From positions 1,674,001 through 1,738,000 of the forward strand of contig NZ_CP042325.1 of NCBI RefSeq assembly GCF_007904105.1: a stretch of 64,000 nucleotides of DNA, in the 5' to 3' direction. A program made the translations under genes and the position numbers. Origin of the DNA: Corynebacterium sp. sy039. GTDB taxonomy: Bacteria; Actinomycetota; Actinomycetes; Mycobacteriales; Mycobacteriaceae. How positions within the stretch are numbered: position 1 is the first letter of the stretch; the number at the start of each line of letters is the position of its first letter. The notes beneath the pieces are model-generated. The model was not told the origin of the DNA, did not search any database, and saw only the letters and a list, made by a program, of their open reading frames with translations. Shown piece by piece: positions 54,946 through 64,000 of the stretch.

Positions 54946-56618
54946 GCTGGTTCCTTTCCAAAAAGTGCTCGGGCTTGGCCAGCGGTCACAACCGAACCAG
55001 TGATAACAACTCCCGCCCCTGATTGCATATCTGTGTCTTCAGCAAGCGCGACAGCTAGCTCTACAGCACCAGGCAAATCCTCCGCCGTATGCACTCGTTC
55101 ATCACCAAAAATTTCCTGCGCATATTCTGCTAGTTCTTCCGTGGATAATGCACGCGGTGAGGAATTAGTAGTAACCACAATCTCAGATACATGAGCCTCC
55201 AACTCCATGAGCACGCCACGTACATCTTTATCCGCCAAACAAGCAACAACCGCAATGAGCTTAGAAAACTCAAATTCACCAGATAATGCCTGCCCCAAAG
55301 CCCGCGCGCCATGAGGATTATGCGCTGCGTCAATAAACACAGTTGGTGCACTACGCACTCGTTCTAATCGCCCTGGCGACTGCACCGCAGCAAACCCCGC
55401 ACGTACTGTGTCTATATCCAATTGGCGACCAGTTCCTGCCCCAAAAAACGCCTCAACAGCAGCCAAAGCTACAGCAGCATTATGTGCTTGATGTATTCCT
55501 GATAATGGTAAGAAAATATCAGGGTATTCTCCTCCCAAACCGCGGATAGTTACTTGCTGCCCGCCAACCGCCAGCTGCGCAGCTACCACACCAAACTCAC
55601 TGCCTGCACGTGCCACAGCATTATCAGCTGCCACTGCTTGCTCCAGGATAATTCGCAAAGCAGCAGGATCTTGCTCAGCAACAATGGTGACGTTATCTGG
55701 AGGTGCTAAGAGATCGTCACTATTCCACCGCGACTTGATGATCCCAGCTTTTTCCTCAGCAATCTCAGTTATTGTCTCGCCAAGATAATCGGTGTGGTCA
55801 AGTCCAATGGGAGTTATCACAGACACATCAGCACTAATCACATTAGTGGCATCCCATCGACCCCCCATGCCTACTTCCACAACAGCAACGTCAACTGGCG
55901 CATCAGCAAAAGCAGTATAAGCCAAAGCAGTAAGTACCTCGAATTTGCTCATCCGTGGTCCGCCCTCAGCTTGGCTACGCTGGTCCACCATCTCTACATA
56001 GGGTTTTATTTCTTCCCAATGCCGCACATAATCGCTGGGATGGATTGGGGCGCCGTCGATAGCAATACGCTCAGTAACAAGCTGCAAATGTGGACTGGTA
56101 GTTCGCCCAGTACGACGATGAAAAGCACGCAACAGTGACTCAATCATGCGCACAGTGGAGGTTTTACCATTCGTCCCAGCCACATGAATACTTGGATACG
56201 CATTCTCTGGGTGTCCAAGCACATCAACAAGCATGGCAATACGATCCAAACTCGGATCTATCTTTTCCTCACTCCACCGCTGATTCAGCTCAGCTTCCAC
56301 CGCAGCCAATGCTTGCAGATCTTCATCGGTTATCTCACGACGCTGCCCAGAGGAAAAATCCTGAGCATCATCACCAGCAGGTGTATCCTGAACCTGTTGT
56401 GTCCGACCAAGCGGTAGCGACAAACCAGACTCATTGAGCTCTAATTCACCAAGATCCAACCCAGCCTCATCAGAGAGCAATTGGGAAATATCTGCCAGAG
56501 AAGCAAAAGAATCCTCGCTAATAATATCCGAGCTATGCCCTAGCTCAGCAACGTGCTCTTGCTCAGAATGCTTCTTCTCAGACGGTATGCCCTCATGTGT
56601 ATCACGCGTATCGCTCAC
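54942..56618 (-). CDS. folC: Folylpolyglutamate synthase / dihydrofolate synthase
   Basis: A 558-residue ligase that adds glutamate to folates. The ATP loop is VAGTNGKTSTVRM near residues 146-158, then RTTSPHLQLVTERI, VAVVEVGMGGRWDATNVI and DHTDYLGETI, and the C-domain SPGRLERVRSAPTVFIDAAHNPHGA. It carries an acidic, low-complexity N-terminal extension of about 95 residues before the usual start of the domain (DLQALAAVEAELNQRWSEEKIDPSLDRI). It begins with GTG at 56618, directly after the valS stop, so valS-folC-DUF4233 form one unit. A shorter start cannot be excluded. Confidence 0.92.
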   Translation of the reverse strand: MSDTRDTHEGIPSEKKHSEQEHVAELGHSSDIISEDSFASLADISQLLSDEAGLDLGELELNESGLSLPLGRTQQVQDTPAGDDAQDFSSGQRREITDEDLQALAAVEAELNQRWSEEKIDPSLDRIAMLVDVLGHPENAYPSIHVAGTNGKTSTVRMIESLLRAFHRRTGRTTSPHLQLVTERIAIDGAPIHPSDYVRHWEEIKPYVEMVDQRSQAEGGPRMSKFEVLTALAYTAFADAPVDVAVVEVGMGGRWDATNVISADVSVITPIGLDHTDYLGETITEIAEEKAGIIKSRWNSDDLLAPPDNVTIVAEQDPAALRIILEQAVAADNAVARAGSEFGVVAAQLAVGGQQVTIRGLGGEYPDIFLPLSGIHQAHNAAVALAAVEAFFGAGTGRQLDIDTVRAGFAAVQSPGRLERVRSAPTVFIDAAHNPHGARALGQALSGEFEFSKLIAVVACLADKDVRGVLMELEAHVSEIVVTTNSSPRALSTEELAEYAQEIFGDERVHTAEDLPGAVELAVALAEDTDMQSGAGVVITGSVVTAGQARALFGKEPA

Positions 56619-59333
56619 TTAATTCAGCTCCTCCAACCGAGCGCTAATACGGGTGACTTCATCTTCGGCAACCTGGTGCCTATCCCGAATTTTTGCCACC
56701 ACCGCCTCGGGCGCTTTCGCTAAGAAAGACTCATTATTCAATTTCTTCTGCGTTGTCTCTACCTCTTTTTGTGCAGCAAGCAAATCCTTTTCTAGCCGCT
56801 TACGTTCTGCTGCTTTATCAACAGTGCCAGAGGTATCAAGGCTTACCACTACCACAGAGTTGCTCAACGCCACCTCAATACTTGCGCTGGCAGCAAAATC
56901 TGCACCAGGTGCGTCGACCTTTGCCAAAGAACGAACCAGTTGTTCTTGCTCCGTCAAATCACACGCAGCGAAATCAACCTGTGCTGGCACCTTTTGTGAA
57001 GGCTTAACGCCCTGATCAGAACGGAATCGACGAATCTCAGTAACGAGCTTTTCGACGTCAGCAATACGCTGTGCAGCTCGTTCATCAATAGCCGCACCAC
57101 CATTGCCATAACGCTCATCTGGCCACTGAGCATGGGTAAGAGTTTCTTCACCGCTGAGAGCTTTCCACAATACTTCCGTCACAAAAGGCATTGCTGGATG
57201 CAACAAGCGCAAAACCGTATTGAGCACATGCCCAAGAACAAGCTGCGTATTCTCCCCAACCTGTAGCTGCTTAGCATCAGCAGCACTAGCCTCGCGTGGA
57301 ATCTGCACTTTGGCATACTCTACATACCAATCGCAGAACTCACCCCAAGTAAAACGATAGAGTGCTTCATTAGCCTTAGCGAATTGATAGCGATCATAAT
57401 AATCATCAACTGCGCAGCGTAGGGTTTCTAATCGATCAAGAATCCATCGGTCAGCGTCGGTAAGCTCTTCTCTAGCAGGCAAGCTACCAATGTGCGCGCC
57501 ATTCATCAAAGCAAATTTTGTGGCATTGAATAGCTTGGTTGCAAAATTACGCGAACTTTGTGCAGCATCCTCACCCACTGGTAAATCGACACCTGGATTC
57601 GCACCGCGTGCCAAGGTAAAACGCAGGGCGTCGGCGCCAAAGCGATCCACCCAATCCATTGGATCAATACCATTACCCAAGGACTTAGACATTTTGCGTC
57701 CATGTTCATCACGAACCAAACCATGCAAATATAAATCAGTAAAAGGTACTTGTGGGCGATCAGTCTCAGCGCTCGTACCTAATAATTCTGGGGTGCACTG
57801 TGCAGCAAAAGTACCAAACATCATCATGCGCGCCACCCAGAAAAAGAGGATGTCGTAAGCTGTTACCAGTACCGATACTGGATAGAACTTCGCTAACTCT
57901 GGTGTTTTTTCTGGCCAGCCCATCGTCGAAAATGGCCAGAGTGCTGACGAGAACCACGTATCGAGCACATCAGGATCTTGTTCATAACCTGCCGGTGGTT
58001 GCTCATCGGGTCCCACGCAAACAATATCGCGCTGACCATCAGCATCCTCTGGACCATACCAAATAGGAATGCGATGCCCCCACCACAATTGGCGAGAAAT
58101 ACACCAATCGTGCATATCATCAACCCACTCAAAATAACGAGCTTCAAGAGCGCTAGGGTGCACTTTTGTATCCCCACTGCGCACAGCTTCACCCGCCATT
58201 TTGGCTAGTTCTTCCACTTTGACAAACCACTGCAAGGATAGTCGTGGCTCAATTGCTTCACCAGAGCGTTCAGAATGTCCGACAGAATGAACATAAGGAC
58301 GTACCTCTTTTACAATGCGCCCCTGCTTGGCGAGTGCTTCTCGGATTTTCACTCGCGCCTCATAACGATCCATGCCGTCGAACTCAGTACCAGTATCAGC
58401 AATATGTCCAGTTGCGTCCATAATGGTCGGCATATCCAAACCATGTCGCATACCGAGCGCATAGTCATTAGGGTCATGCGCTGGAGTAATTTTCACCGCA
58501 CCAGTACCAAACTCGGGATCAACATAATCATCTGCGACGATAATCAAAGAACGCTCAGGTAAAAATGGGTGCGGCAAACTCGTACCCACCAGATCCTTGT
58601 AGCGTTCATCCTCAGGGTGTACCGCAACAGCAACATCACCAAGCATGGTTTCCACTCGCGTCGTTGCCACAATCACATGAGGCTCACTGTCTTTAAGTGA
58701 ACCATAACGGATAGAAACCAACTCGCCTTCGACGTCCTTATAGGTCACTTCAATATCAGACACTGCCGTCTCTAAAATTGGTGACCAATTCACAAGGCGA
58801 TGTGCCTGGTAAATCATGCCTTTGTCATACATCGCCTTAAAAATTGTCTGTACCGCGCGCGAGAGTCCTTCGTCGAGAGTAAAGCGCTGTTTAGACCAAT
58901 CAACGGAATCACCGATGGCACGCATCTGCTGGTCAATAGTGCCACCATATTTTTCTTTCCACTCCCACACCTTGTGGATAAATTCCTCGCGCCCATAATC
59001 CCAACGGCTCTTGCCTTCAGTTTCTTTGAGCATTCCCTCTACTTTGGTTTGGGTCGCAATACCTGCGTGATCCATACCAGGCAGCCACAACACCTCATAA
59101 CCTTGCATACGCTTACGCCGTGCAATGCTATCCATGAGAGTGTGGTCAAGCGCATGCCCCATATGCAATTGACCAGTAACATTTGGCGGCGGCAATACAA
59201 TGGAAAAAGCTAGTTTGGTGCTATGCGGATCAGCCTCAAAATATCCAGCTTTTACCCACGATTCATAAAGTTCGCTTTCGACGGCCTTAGGGTCCCATTG
59301 ACGAGGTAATTTATCTGCGCGGTTGTTATTCAT
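56619..59333 (-). CDS. valS: Valyl-tRNA synthetase
   Basis: A 904-residue class I aminoacyl-tRNA synthetase. The HIGH motif is [15 protein letters not shown] (HMGH at 57-60), the editing domain follows with [17 protein letters not shown], and the KMSKS loop is [10 protein letters not shown] near residue 565. The C-terminal tail is the ValRS coiled coil that grips tRNA ([40 protein letters not shown]). The ATG at 59333 is used; a GTG precedes it directly. No T-box or similar leader was seen in the 287 bases upstream (59334-59620). Confidence 0.97.
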   Translation of the reverse strand: MNNNRADKLPRQWDPKAVESELYESWVKAGYFEADPHSTKLAFSIVLPPPNVTGQLHMGHALDHTLMDSIARRKRMQGYEVLWLPGMDHAGIATQTKVEGMLKETEGKSRWDYGREEFIHKVWEWKEKYGGTIDQQMRAIGDSVDWSKQRFTLDEGLSRAVQTIFKAMYDKGMIYQAHRLVNWSPILETAVSDIEVTYKDVEGELVSIRYGSLKDSEPHVIVATTRVETMLGDVAVAVHPEDERYKDLVGTSLPHPFLPERSLIIVADDYVDPEFGTGAVKITPAHDPNDYALGMRHGLDMPTIMDATGHIADTGTEFDGMDRYEARVKIREALAKQGRIVKEVRPYVHSVGHSERSGEAIEPRLSLQWFVKVEELAKMAGEAVRSGDTKVHPSALEARYFEWVDDMHDWCISRQLWWGHRIPIWYGPEDADGQRDIVCVGPDEQPPAGYEQDPDVLDTWFSSALWPFSTMGWPEKTPELAKFYPVSVLVTAYDILFFWVARMMMFGTFAAQCTPELLGTSAETDRPQVPFTDLYLHGLVRDEHGRKMSKSLGNGIDPMDWVDRFGADALRFTLARGANPGVDLPVGEDAAQSSRNFATKLFNATKFALMNGAHIGSLPAREELTDADRWILDRLETLRCAVDDYYDRYQFAKANEALYRFTWGEFCDWYVEYAKVQIPREASAADAKQLQVGENTQLVLGHVLNTVLRLLHPAMPFVTEVLWKALSGEETLTHAQWPDERYGNGGAAIDERAAQRIADVEKLVTEIRRFRSDQGVKPSQKVPAQVDFAACDLTEQEQLVRSLAKVDAPGADFAASASIEVALSNSVVVVSLDTSGTVDKAAERKRLEKDLLAAQKEVETTQKKLNNESFLAKAPEAVVAKIRDRHQVAEDEVTRISARLEELN

Positions 59334-59620
59334 CACGGCAAACCATATTACCCTGTCTTGTTGGTCAGGCGGTATTTATCTTTAGGTGGTCGTCGTGAGT
59401 TATTCAGATCATTCTGTGTACTATTTTTAAGCAAGAAAACACCCCTTAGCTGCAAAGCACCCCCAAAGGTATGTAAAAATATGCGCTGTTTCGGATAGCA
59501 AGACAATGAGTTAAAAACTTTCGGTACATTTATCTCTTGTATCTTCTTGTAGAGGCTGCTGACGCTTCGTGCACGAGGGCGCCAAAAATTTAGTAACCAG
59601 CAATAGTAAAAGAGACAATA

Positions 59621-60346
59621 ATGAACAACTCTGACTCCCTTTCACAAGCATTGACAGATGATGTCCTTGATATTGCTATGGTTGCCTTTGCTCAATCTGG
59701 TTATGCCGACACTCGTCTTGACTCAATCGCTAAAGAATCTGGCATGACAAAGCGCATGATTCACTACCACTTTGGGGATAAGAAAGGGCTCTATCACAGC
59801 TGTCTCATTCACGCCATCGAGTTATTACGCCCCTCAGCTGAGGAAATTCAGAATGACTCGGGTATTGCAGCAGAGGGAATCCGCATTATTGTCGAGGCTA
59901 TCTTCCGTTGCTACATCCAAAATCCACACGCAGTTCGGCTCTTACTGATTGAAAATCTGCACCACCCTGATGCAGTGGAAGACACAAAGCTACTCGACGA
60001 CCAATCCGCAGTTATCCTCGAACTCGATAAAATACTCATGCAAGGACAAGACTCTGGAGCATTCCGACCAGGTATTTCTGCTCAGGATATTTTTGCGCTC
60101 ATCGTCTCTTTGGCTATTTTCCGAATTTCGCATCGGTCAATCACCTTAAATCTTTATGATATTGACCTTGCTGACGACGCTAATACGCAAGGACTCACAC
60201 GTATGGCAACCGACGCAGTGCTAGCATTTTTAACCTCTCCCATTAAAGCCACCGATGAGGTGAGCTACCTCGGCAGCAGCGATAATGCCACAAATGCTAA
60301 CTACAACAATGGTTATCTCAATTTCGGCATTGATGGCGATCTATAA
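59621..60346 (+). CDS. TetR-family transcriptional regulator
   Basis: A 241-residue regulator. The N-terminal DNA-binding helices are clear: VLDIAMVAFAQSGYADTRLDSIAKESGMTKRMIHYHFGDKKGLYHSCL (residues about 15-62). The C-terminal ligand-binding part (PHAVRLLLIENLHHPDAV, then AQDIFALIVSLAIFRISH) resembles TetR_C-type domains. A polar tail with Asn and Ser of about 35 residues follows. The gene stands alone between valS and clpX, so its targets are not evident. The ribosome binding site is weak (AAGAGA). Confidence 0.85.
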   Translation: MNNSDSLSQALTDDVLDIAMVAFAQSGYADTRLDSIAKESGMTKRMIHYHFGDKKGLYHSCLIHAIELLRPSAEEIQNDSGIAAEGIRIIVEAIFRCYIQNPHAVRLLLIENLHHPDAVEDTKLLDDQSAVILELDKILMQGQDSGAFRPGISAQDIFALIVSLAIFRISHRSITLNLYDIDLADDANTQGLTRMATDAVLAFLTSPIKATDEVSYLGSSDNATNANYNNGYLNFGIDGDL

Positions 60347-60373
60347 ACCGCCACCCCACGCTAGGATTTATCG

Positions 60374-61657
60374 CTAGGCAGTTTTTTCTGCGCCAGCTTC
60401 AATGATACGGAGCTCCTCTTCGCCCCGAATCGACGCCGCAGTAACCACAATTTCTGCAATATCTTCCCGATCAGGAATGTCATACATAATCGGCACCAAT
60501 GTTTCTTCCATTATTGCTCGCAATCCACGAGCACCAGTGCCACGTTCCACCGCTTGACCAGCAATTTCTAACAGTGCATCCTCGCTAAAACGCAATGCCA
60601 CACCATCCATCTCAAAAAGACGTTGGTATTGTTTCACCAAGGAGTTCTTCGGCTCAGTCAGCACTCGCACTAAGGATTGGCGATCAAGATTATCCACGGC
60701 AGCAACAATGGGCAAGCGACCAATGAACTCAGGGATAAGACCAAACTTCACCAGGTCTTCAGGCTGCACCTCACGGAATATATGTGTATTTTCCCGTTCT
60801 TCTTTGGTGGTAATTTCAGCGCCGAACCCTAACCCTTTTTTGCCTTTACGATCCTCAATAACCTTCTCTAAGCCAGCAAACGCACCTGCGACGATGAACA
60901 AGATATTTGTGGTATCAAGCTGGATAAAGTCTTGATTGGGGTGCTTGCGCCCGCCTTGAGGTGGAATGGACGCGACAGTTCCTTCCAGTATTTTCAGTAA
61001 GGCTTGCTGTACGCCCTCACCAGAAACATCACGAGTAATCGATGGGTTTTCTGATTTCCGCGAGATTTTATCAACTTCATCAATATAGATAATGCCACGT
61101 TGTGCCCGCTCAACATCATGATCTGCGGCAAGAAGAAGTTTCAGCAAGATATTTTCCACGTCTTCACCAACATAGCCAGCTTCAGTTAATGAGGTAGCGT
61201 CGGCAATAGCAAAAGGCACATCAAGCAAACGCGCTAAGGTTTGAGCTAAATAGGTTTTTCCCGACCCTGTTGGACCGAGTAAAAGGATGTTTGATTTTTG
61301 GAGCTCGGTTTGCTCCTCTTGCCCTGAACGAGCACTAATGCTGCTCGCTTCGTCGGCACGAACACGCTTGTAATGATTGTAGACTGCCACCGCAAGGGTG
61401 CGCTTTGCCTCATCCTGCCCAATAACGTATTTATCTAGAAATGCCGCAATCTCAGAGGGACGTGGGAGTTTTGCCGCAGCTTCCTGCGCCGGAGCGTTTT
61501 CTTTCCCTAGTTCTTCTTCGATGATCTCATTACATAGCTCAATACATTCATCGCAAATATATACGCCGCCACCAGCGATAAGTTTTTTCACTTGTTTTTG
61601 GCTCTTGCCACAAAATGAGCATTTGAGCAGATCAGCACTTTCTTGCATACGCGACAT
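60374..61657 (-). CDS. clpX: ATP-dependent Clp protease, ATP-binding subunit ClpX
   Basis: A 427-residue AAA+ unfoldase that feeds proteins to ClpP. The N-terminal zinc domain has four Cys (C13, C16, C35, C38 in KCSFCGKSQ...[10 protein letters not shown]). The AAA+ core shows [43 protein letters not shown] and the pore region around [19 protein letters not shown]. The ClpP-binding loop is LGFGAE, a variant of the usual IGF-type tripeptide. I used the ATG at 61657; a GTG at 61675 would add six residues. It has its own promoter region, separated from clpP2 by a terminator. Confidence 0.96.
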   Translation of the reverse strand: MSRMQESADLLKCSFCGKSQKQVKKLIAGGGVYICDECIELCNEIIEEELGKENAPAQEAAAKLPRPSEIAAFLDKYVIGQDEAKRTLAVAVYNHYKRVRADEASSISARSGQEEQTELQKSNILLLGPTGSGKTYLAQTLARLLDVPFAIADATSLTEAGYVGEDVENILLKLLLAADHDVERAQRGIIYIDEVDKISRKSENPSITRDVSGEGVQQALLKILEGTVASIPPQGGRKHPNQDFIQLDTTNILFIVAGAFAGLEKVIEDRKGKKGLGFGAEITTKEERENTHIFREVQPEDLVKFGLIPEFIGRLPIVAAVDNLDRQSLVRVLTEPKNSLVKQYQRLFEMDGVALRFSEDALLEIAGQAVERGTGARGLRAIMEETLVPIMYDIPDREDIAEIVVTAASIRGEEELRIIEAGAEKTA

Positions 61658-61786
61658 TGTAGAGGTGCCAGTCACTTTCTTTTGCTAATGTTTTTCCCGG
61701 TCTTACCCACTCTAGTCTTTTCTATGTATAAAACGCTGCACGACGCTTATCAATGCACGTTAATCTTCTGAAATACACAGAAAAAT

Positions 61787-61817
61787 GAATACACCTCAGT
61801 TTTCCCGAGGTGTATTC
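61787..61817 (-). terminator. Terminator after clpP1-clpP2
   Basis: GAATACACCTC and GAGGTGTATTC make a perfect eleven-base stem with a nine-base loop. On the minus strand ATTTTTC follows, so it ends the clpP1-clpP2 transcript before clpX. Confidence 0.92.
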
Positions 61818-61848
61818 TAAGGGTTTTCCGGGGTGTTGAACCGGTCTT

Positions 61849-62475
61849 TTAGCCGTTGAGCTTGCGGTAATCAAAAATTTGATCGACGATGCCATATTCT
61901 ACTGCTTCTTGGGCGGTAAGAATTTTATCGCGATCAGTGTCAATGCGAATCTGCTCTGCACTACGACCAGTATGACGTGCAAGAGTTTGCTCCATGAGTG
62001 TACGCATACGCTCAATTTCTCGCGCTTGAATCTCCAAATCAGATACTTGTCCGCGCGCCCCCTCAGTAGCAGGCTGATGTATCAGCACACGAGAGTTTGG
62101 CAATACTGCACGCTTTCCTGGAGCACCAGCAGCAAGCAATACCGCAGCAGCTGATGCTGCTTGGCCAAGACATACAGTACGCACATCTGGACGCACATAT
62201 TGCATAGTGTCATAGATTGCCATGAGAGATGTAAAGGAACCACCAGGTGAATTGATATACATGGTGATGTCACGATCAGGATCGAGTCCTTCAAGAACGA
62301 GTAGCTGTGCCATGATGTCGTTGGCAGAAGTATCATCTACCTGCACACCAAGGAAGATAATGCGCTCCTCGAATAATTTGGCATAAGGATTGGTTTCTTT
62401 TGTGCCATAAGCTGATTGCTCAATAAAAGATGGCAATACATAACGTGAGCTAGGCATCTGCATAGCGTTGTTCAT
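61849..62475 (-). CDS. clpP2: ATP-dependent Clp protease, proteolytic subunit ClpP2
   Basis: A 208-residue serine protease subunit. The catalytic Ser108 is in CLGQAASAAAVLLAAG, the His133 in RVLIHQPATEG, and the Asp in TDRDKILTAQEAVEYGIVDQI. In actinobacteria two different ClpP rings combine to form the active enzyme; this is the longer subunit with the propeptide-like start MNNAMQMPSSRYVLPSFIEQSAYG. The ribosome binding site AAGGAG is strong. It is 32 bases after clpP1 in the same operon. Confidence 0.96.
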   Translation of the reverse strand: MNNAMQMPSSRYVLPSFIEQSAYGTKETNPYAKLFEERIIFLGVQVDDTSANDIMAQLLVLEGLDPDRDITMYINSPGGSFTSLMAIYDTMQYVRPDVRTVCLGQAASAAAVLLAAGAPGKRAVLPNSRVLIHQPATEGARGQVSDLEIQAREIERMRTLMEQTLARHTGRSAEQIRIDTDRDKILTAQEAVEYGIVDQIFDYRKLNG

Positions 62476-62507
62476 AGTGGAATTCTCCTTGATATGTTCT
62501 GTAGATA

Positions 62508-63080
62508 CTAATTAGCTATTGATCCCTGAGCGGAAGTAATCACATGATCGACAAGACCATATTCTTTTGCCTGCTCAGCGGTAAACCAACGATCTCTGTC
62601 AGAATCTTTTGTAATTTGTTCCACACTCTGACCAGTATGCTCTGCGATTAGCTCTGCCATAACTTTCTTAGTCTGCGCAAATTGCTCAGCCTGAATCGCA
62701 ATATCCGCAGCAGTACCACCCACACCTGCCGAGGGCTGGTGCATCATAATGCGCGCATTGGGCAGCGCAAAGCGCTTACCTTTGGTACCACCAGAGAGGA
62801 GGAATTGCCCCATTGATGCAGCAAGACCCATGCCATAAGTAGCAATATCGCATGGCGAGTATTTCATGGTGTCATAAATTGCCATACCAGCAGTAACAGA
62901 GCCACCTGGGGAGTTAATGTAAAGAGAAATATCGCGATGAGGGTCTTCTGCAGAAAGCAAAAGAATCTGCGCGCATAGCTTATTAGCTATCTCATCATTG
63001 ACTTCTGTTCCCAAGAAGATAATACGATCACGCAACAGGCGATCAAAAACAGAATCACCTACAGCTGGATTTTGGTTCAT
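62508..63080 (-). CDS. clpP1: ATP-dependent Clp protease, proteolytic subunit ClpP1
   Basis: A 190-residue Clp protease subunit and first gene of the clpP1-clpP2 operon. The catalytic Ser89 is in [17 protein letters not shown], the His114 in [13 protein letters not shown] and the Asp in [21 protein letters not shown]. The ribosome binding site AAGGAG is five to six bases upstream. Its upstream region has a perfect box for ClgR, the activator of clp genes in corynebacteria. Confidence 0.96.
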   Translation of the reverse strand: MNQNPAVGDSVFDRLLRDRIIFLGTEVNDEIANKLCAQILLLSAEDPHRDISLYINSPGGSVTAGMAIYDTMKYSPCDIATYGMGLAASMGQFLLSGGTKGKRFALPNARIMMHQPSAGVGGTAADIAIQAEQFAQTKKVMAELIAEHTGQSVEQITKDSDRDRWFTAEQAKEYGLVDHVITSAQGSIAN

Positions 63081-63162
63081 GGTGTCTCCTTAAATTTTTA
63101 TAAAAATGCTTAATGCAAGCAATGAGATTAACAATACCAACGCTCTCGACCAAACAAGTCCT

Positions 63163-63180
63163 TGTTCGCTCACAGCGTTG
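63163..63180. promoter_or_regulatory. ClgR operator upstream of clpP1-clpP2
   Basis: TGTTCGCTCACAGCGTTG fits all 18 positions of the ClgR consensus WNNWCGCYNANRGCGWWS reported for C. glutamicum. It is 83 bases upstream of the clpP1 ATG, where an activator could touch RNA polymerase. ClgR is itself degraded by ClpCP, giving feedback control. The match is seen; activity is inferred from the known regulon. Confidence 0.85.
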
Positions 63181-63252
63181 ATGAGTCACTGCTGGCGGTA
63201 TAGTCAGTCGGTACAGACCAGCGATAGACAAAAGAGTTATACGCAAAGCACA

Positions 63253-63284
63253 AAGACCTACCCGCCACCTGGCACGTAGGTCTT
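63253..63284 (-). terminator. Terminator after tig
   Basis: AAGACCTAC pairs with GTAGGTCTT over nine bases around a 14-base partly paired loop, 29 bases past the tig stop. It separates tig from clpP1 on the same strand. Confidence 0.82.
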
Positions 63285-63312
63285 CGTAGAGTGTAACGCT
63301 CACGTATAAAAC

Positions 63313-64000
63313 TTATTCTGCAGCGTCATTCTCTTTGGATTCCGCCTCTGCTTCAGTTTCCTCACCGAAGTAGATATTAGGGTCGATTGTGTTACCCTCA
63401 TCATCTGTCACAGATGCGCGGGTAAGTACGGCAGCCATTGCCTTACCACGACGAACATCAGCAAAAAGCTGAGCGATCTGACCTGATTGCTGCAACTGCG
63501 CCACAAACTGGTTTGGATCCATGCCATAAGAGCGTGCAGTAAAGAGAATGTGGTCAGTAAGCTCCTCTTGGGATACCTCTGGCTGTTCTTGTTCCGCAAC
63601 AACATCAAGGAATAGCTGGTTACGAACTGACTCAGCAGCTGCCTCACGCGCCTGAGCCTCGAACTCTTCACGAGTAGTGCCCTGCGCCTCAAGGAGGGAA
63701 TTCACTGCCTCGTCGTCGTGAGCAAGTTGTCCCATAACCTGATGCAACTGGGCATGAGCCTGCTCCTCGACGATTGCCTCAGGCAACTCGAAACTCGTTT
63801 GAGCAAGTGCAGCTTTGAGGACTTCGTCGCGAATAGCTGCAGCCTGAGCAGCCTTAGCCTGCTCTGCAACTCGAGAGCTCACTGACTCACGTAGCTGCTC
63901 CACAGTGTCAAACTCAGACGCAGTCTGAACGAACTCTTCATCAAGCTCAGGAAGCTTGCGTTCCTTAGTTTGCTGCACATGAACAGTCAATGTCGCCTTC
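63313..64000 (-). CDS. tig: Trigger factor, C-terminal part (5' end outside window)
   Basis: Ribosome-associated chaperone that receives nascent chains. Only the end of the PPIase region and the C-terminal chaperone arms are inside the window: [29 protein letters not shown] at the start, then [23 protein letters not shown] and [47 protein letters not shown], and an acidic tail. The frame is open to the last base, so the N-terminal half lies beyond 64000. The position before clpP1 is the usual one. Confidence 0.95.
   Translation of the reverse strand, partial: KATLTVHVQQTKERKLPELDEEFVQTASEFDTVEQLRESVSSRVAEQAKAAQAAAIRDEVLKAALAQTSFELPEAIVEEQAHAQLHQVMGQLAHDDEAVNSLLEAQGTTREEFEAQAREAAAESVRNQLFLDVVAEQEQPEVSQEELTDHILFTARSYGMDPNQFVAQLQQSGQIAQLFADVRRGKAMAAVLTRASVTDDEGNTIDPNIYFGEETEAEAESKENDAAE

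Overview
The window is chromosomal DNA of a Corynebacterium, or a very close mycolic-acid actinobacterium. Support comes from gene order as much as from sequence: aecD-brnQ-luciferase-like, nadD-rsfS-gpgP-comEA-comEC-holA-rpsT-lepA, proA-proB-obg-rpmA-rplU-rne-ndk-DUF4233-folC-valS and clpX-clpP2-clpP1-tig are all arranged as in corynebacteria and mycobacteria. A perfect ClgR box lies upstream of clpP1 and a perfect McbR box upstream of aecD. The DNA looks AT-leaning for the genus by eye, which would fit a lower-GC species such as the C. kutscheri group; that species guess is weak.

Layout. 1-9.8 kb: 3' end of an ABC exporter, aecD-brnQ (C-S lyase and branched-chain amino acid uptake), a luciferase-like oxidoreductase, and a complete peptide/nickel-type ABC importer whose two ATPases are fused. 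9.9-23 kb: a nucleoside salvage region (deoD-MFS; nupC and cdd; deoA-deoC-phosphohexomutase) split by three tandem paralogous genes for large secreted proteins. 23-30.9 kb: prolyl aminopeptidase-like hydrolase, YggS, an AEC transporter, a small MT0933-like protein, lepA, an MFS protein, a PemK/MazF-like protein and rpsT. 31-34.7 kb: a carbohydrate ABC importer with a frameshifted DUF624 gene. 34.8-42 kb: ankyrin protein, holA, an IS1595-type element inserted in the 3' end of comEC, comEA, gpgP, rsfS, nadD. 42-64 kb: a 14-TM MFS exporter, proline genes, obg, L27/L21, RNase E, ndk, an MFS relic, a secreted PAP2 phosphatase, folC, valS, a TetR regulator, clpX, clpP2, clpP1 and the C-terminal part of tig.

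The most striking system is the trio at 12.1-17.3 kb. Each gene has a good Shine-Dalgarno site and signal peptide, but a run of exactly ten C (coding strand) near the signal-peptidase site puts the signal peptide one base out of frame with the 480-540-residue body. One more C, or two fewer, restores a continuous secreted protein with a clean signal-peptidase site. This is the architecture of contingency loci that switch by slipped-strand mispairing. Three independent switches with nearly identical 5' cassettes, Glu/Pro/Ser-rich stalks carrying in-frame 36-bp repeats, and a conserved basic C-terminal tail without an LPXTG signal suggest a phase- and size-variable family of surface or secreted antigens. 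All three read OFF in this sequence. Homopolymer sequencing error and programmed frameshifting remain alternatives.

Other points of note are the IS insertion in comEC with a recognisable target duplication and a reconstructable original C-terminus, a likely regulatory leader hairpin before rplU, and a duplicated helical repeat in the N-terminal extension of RNase E.
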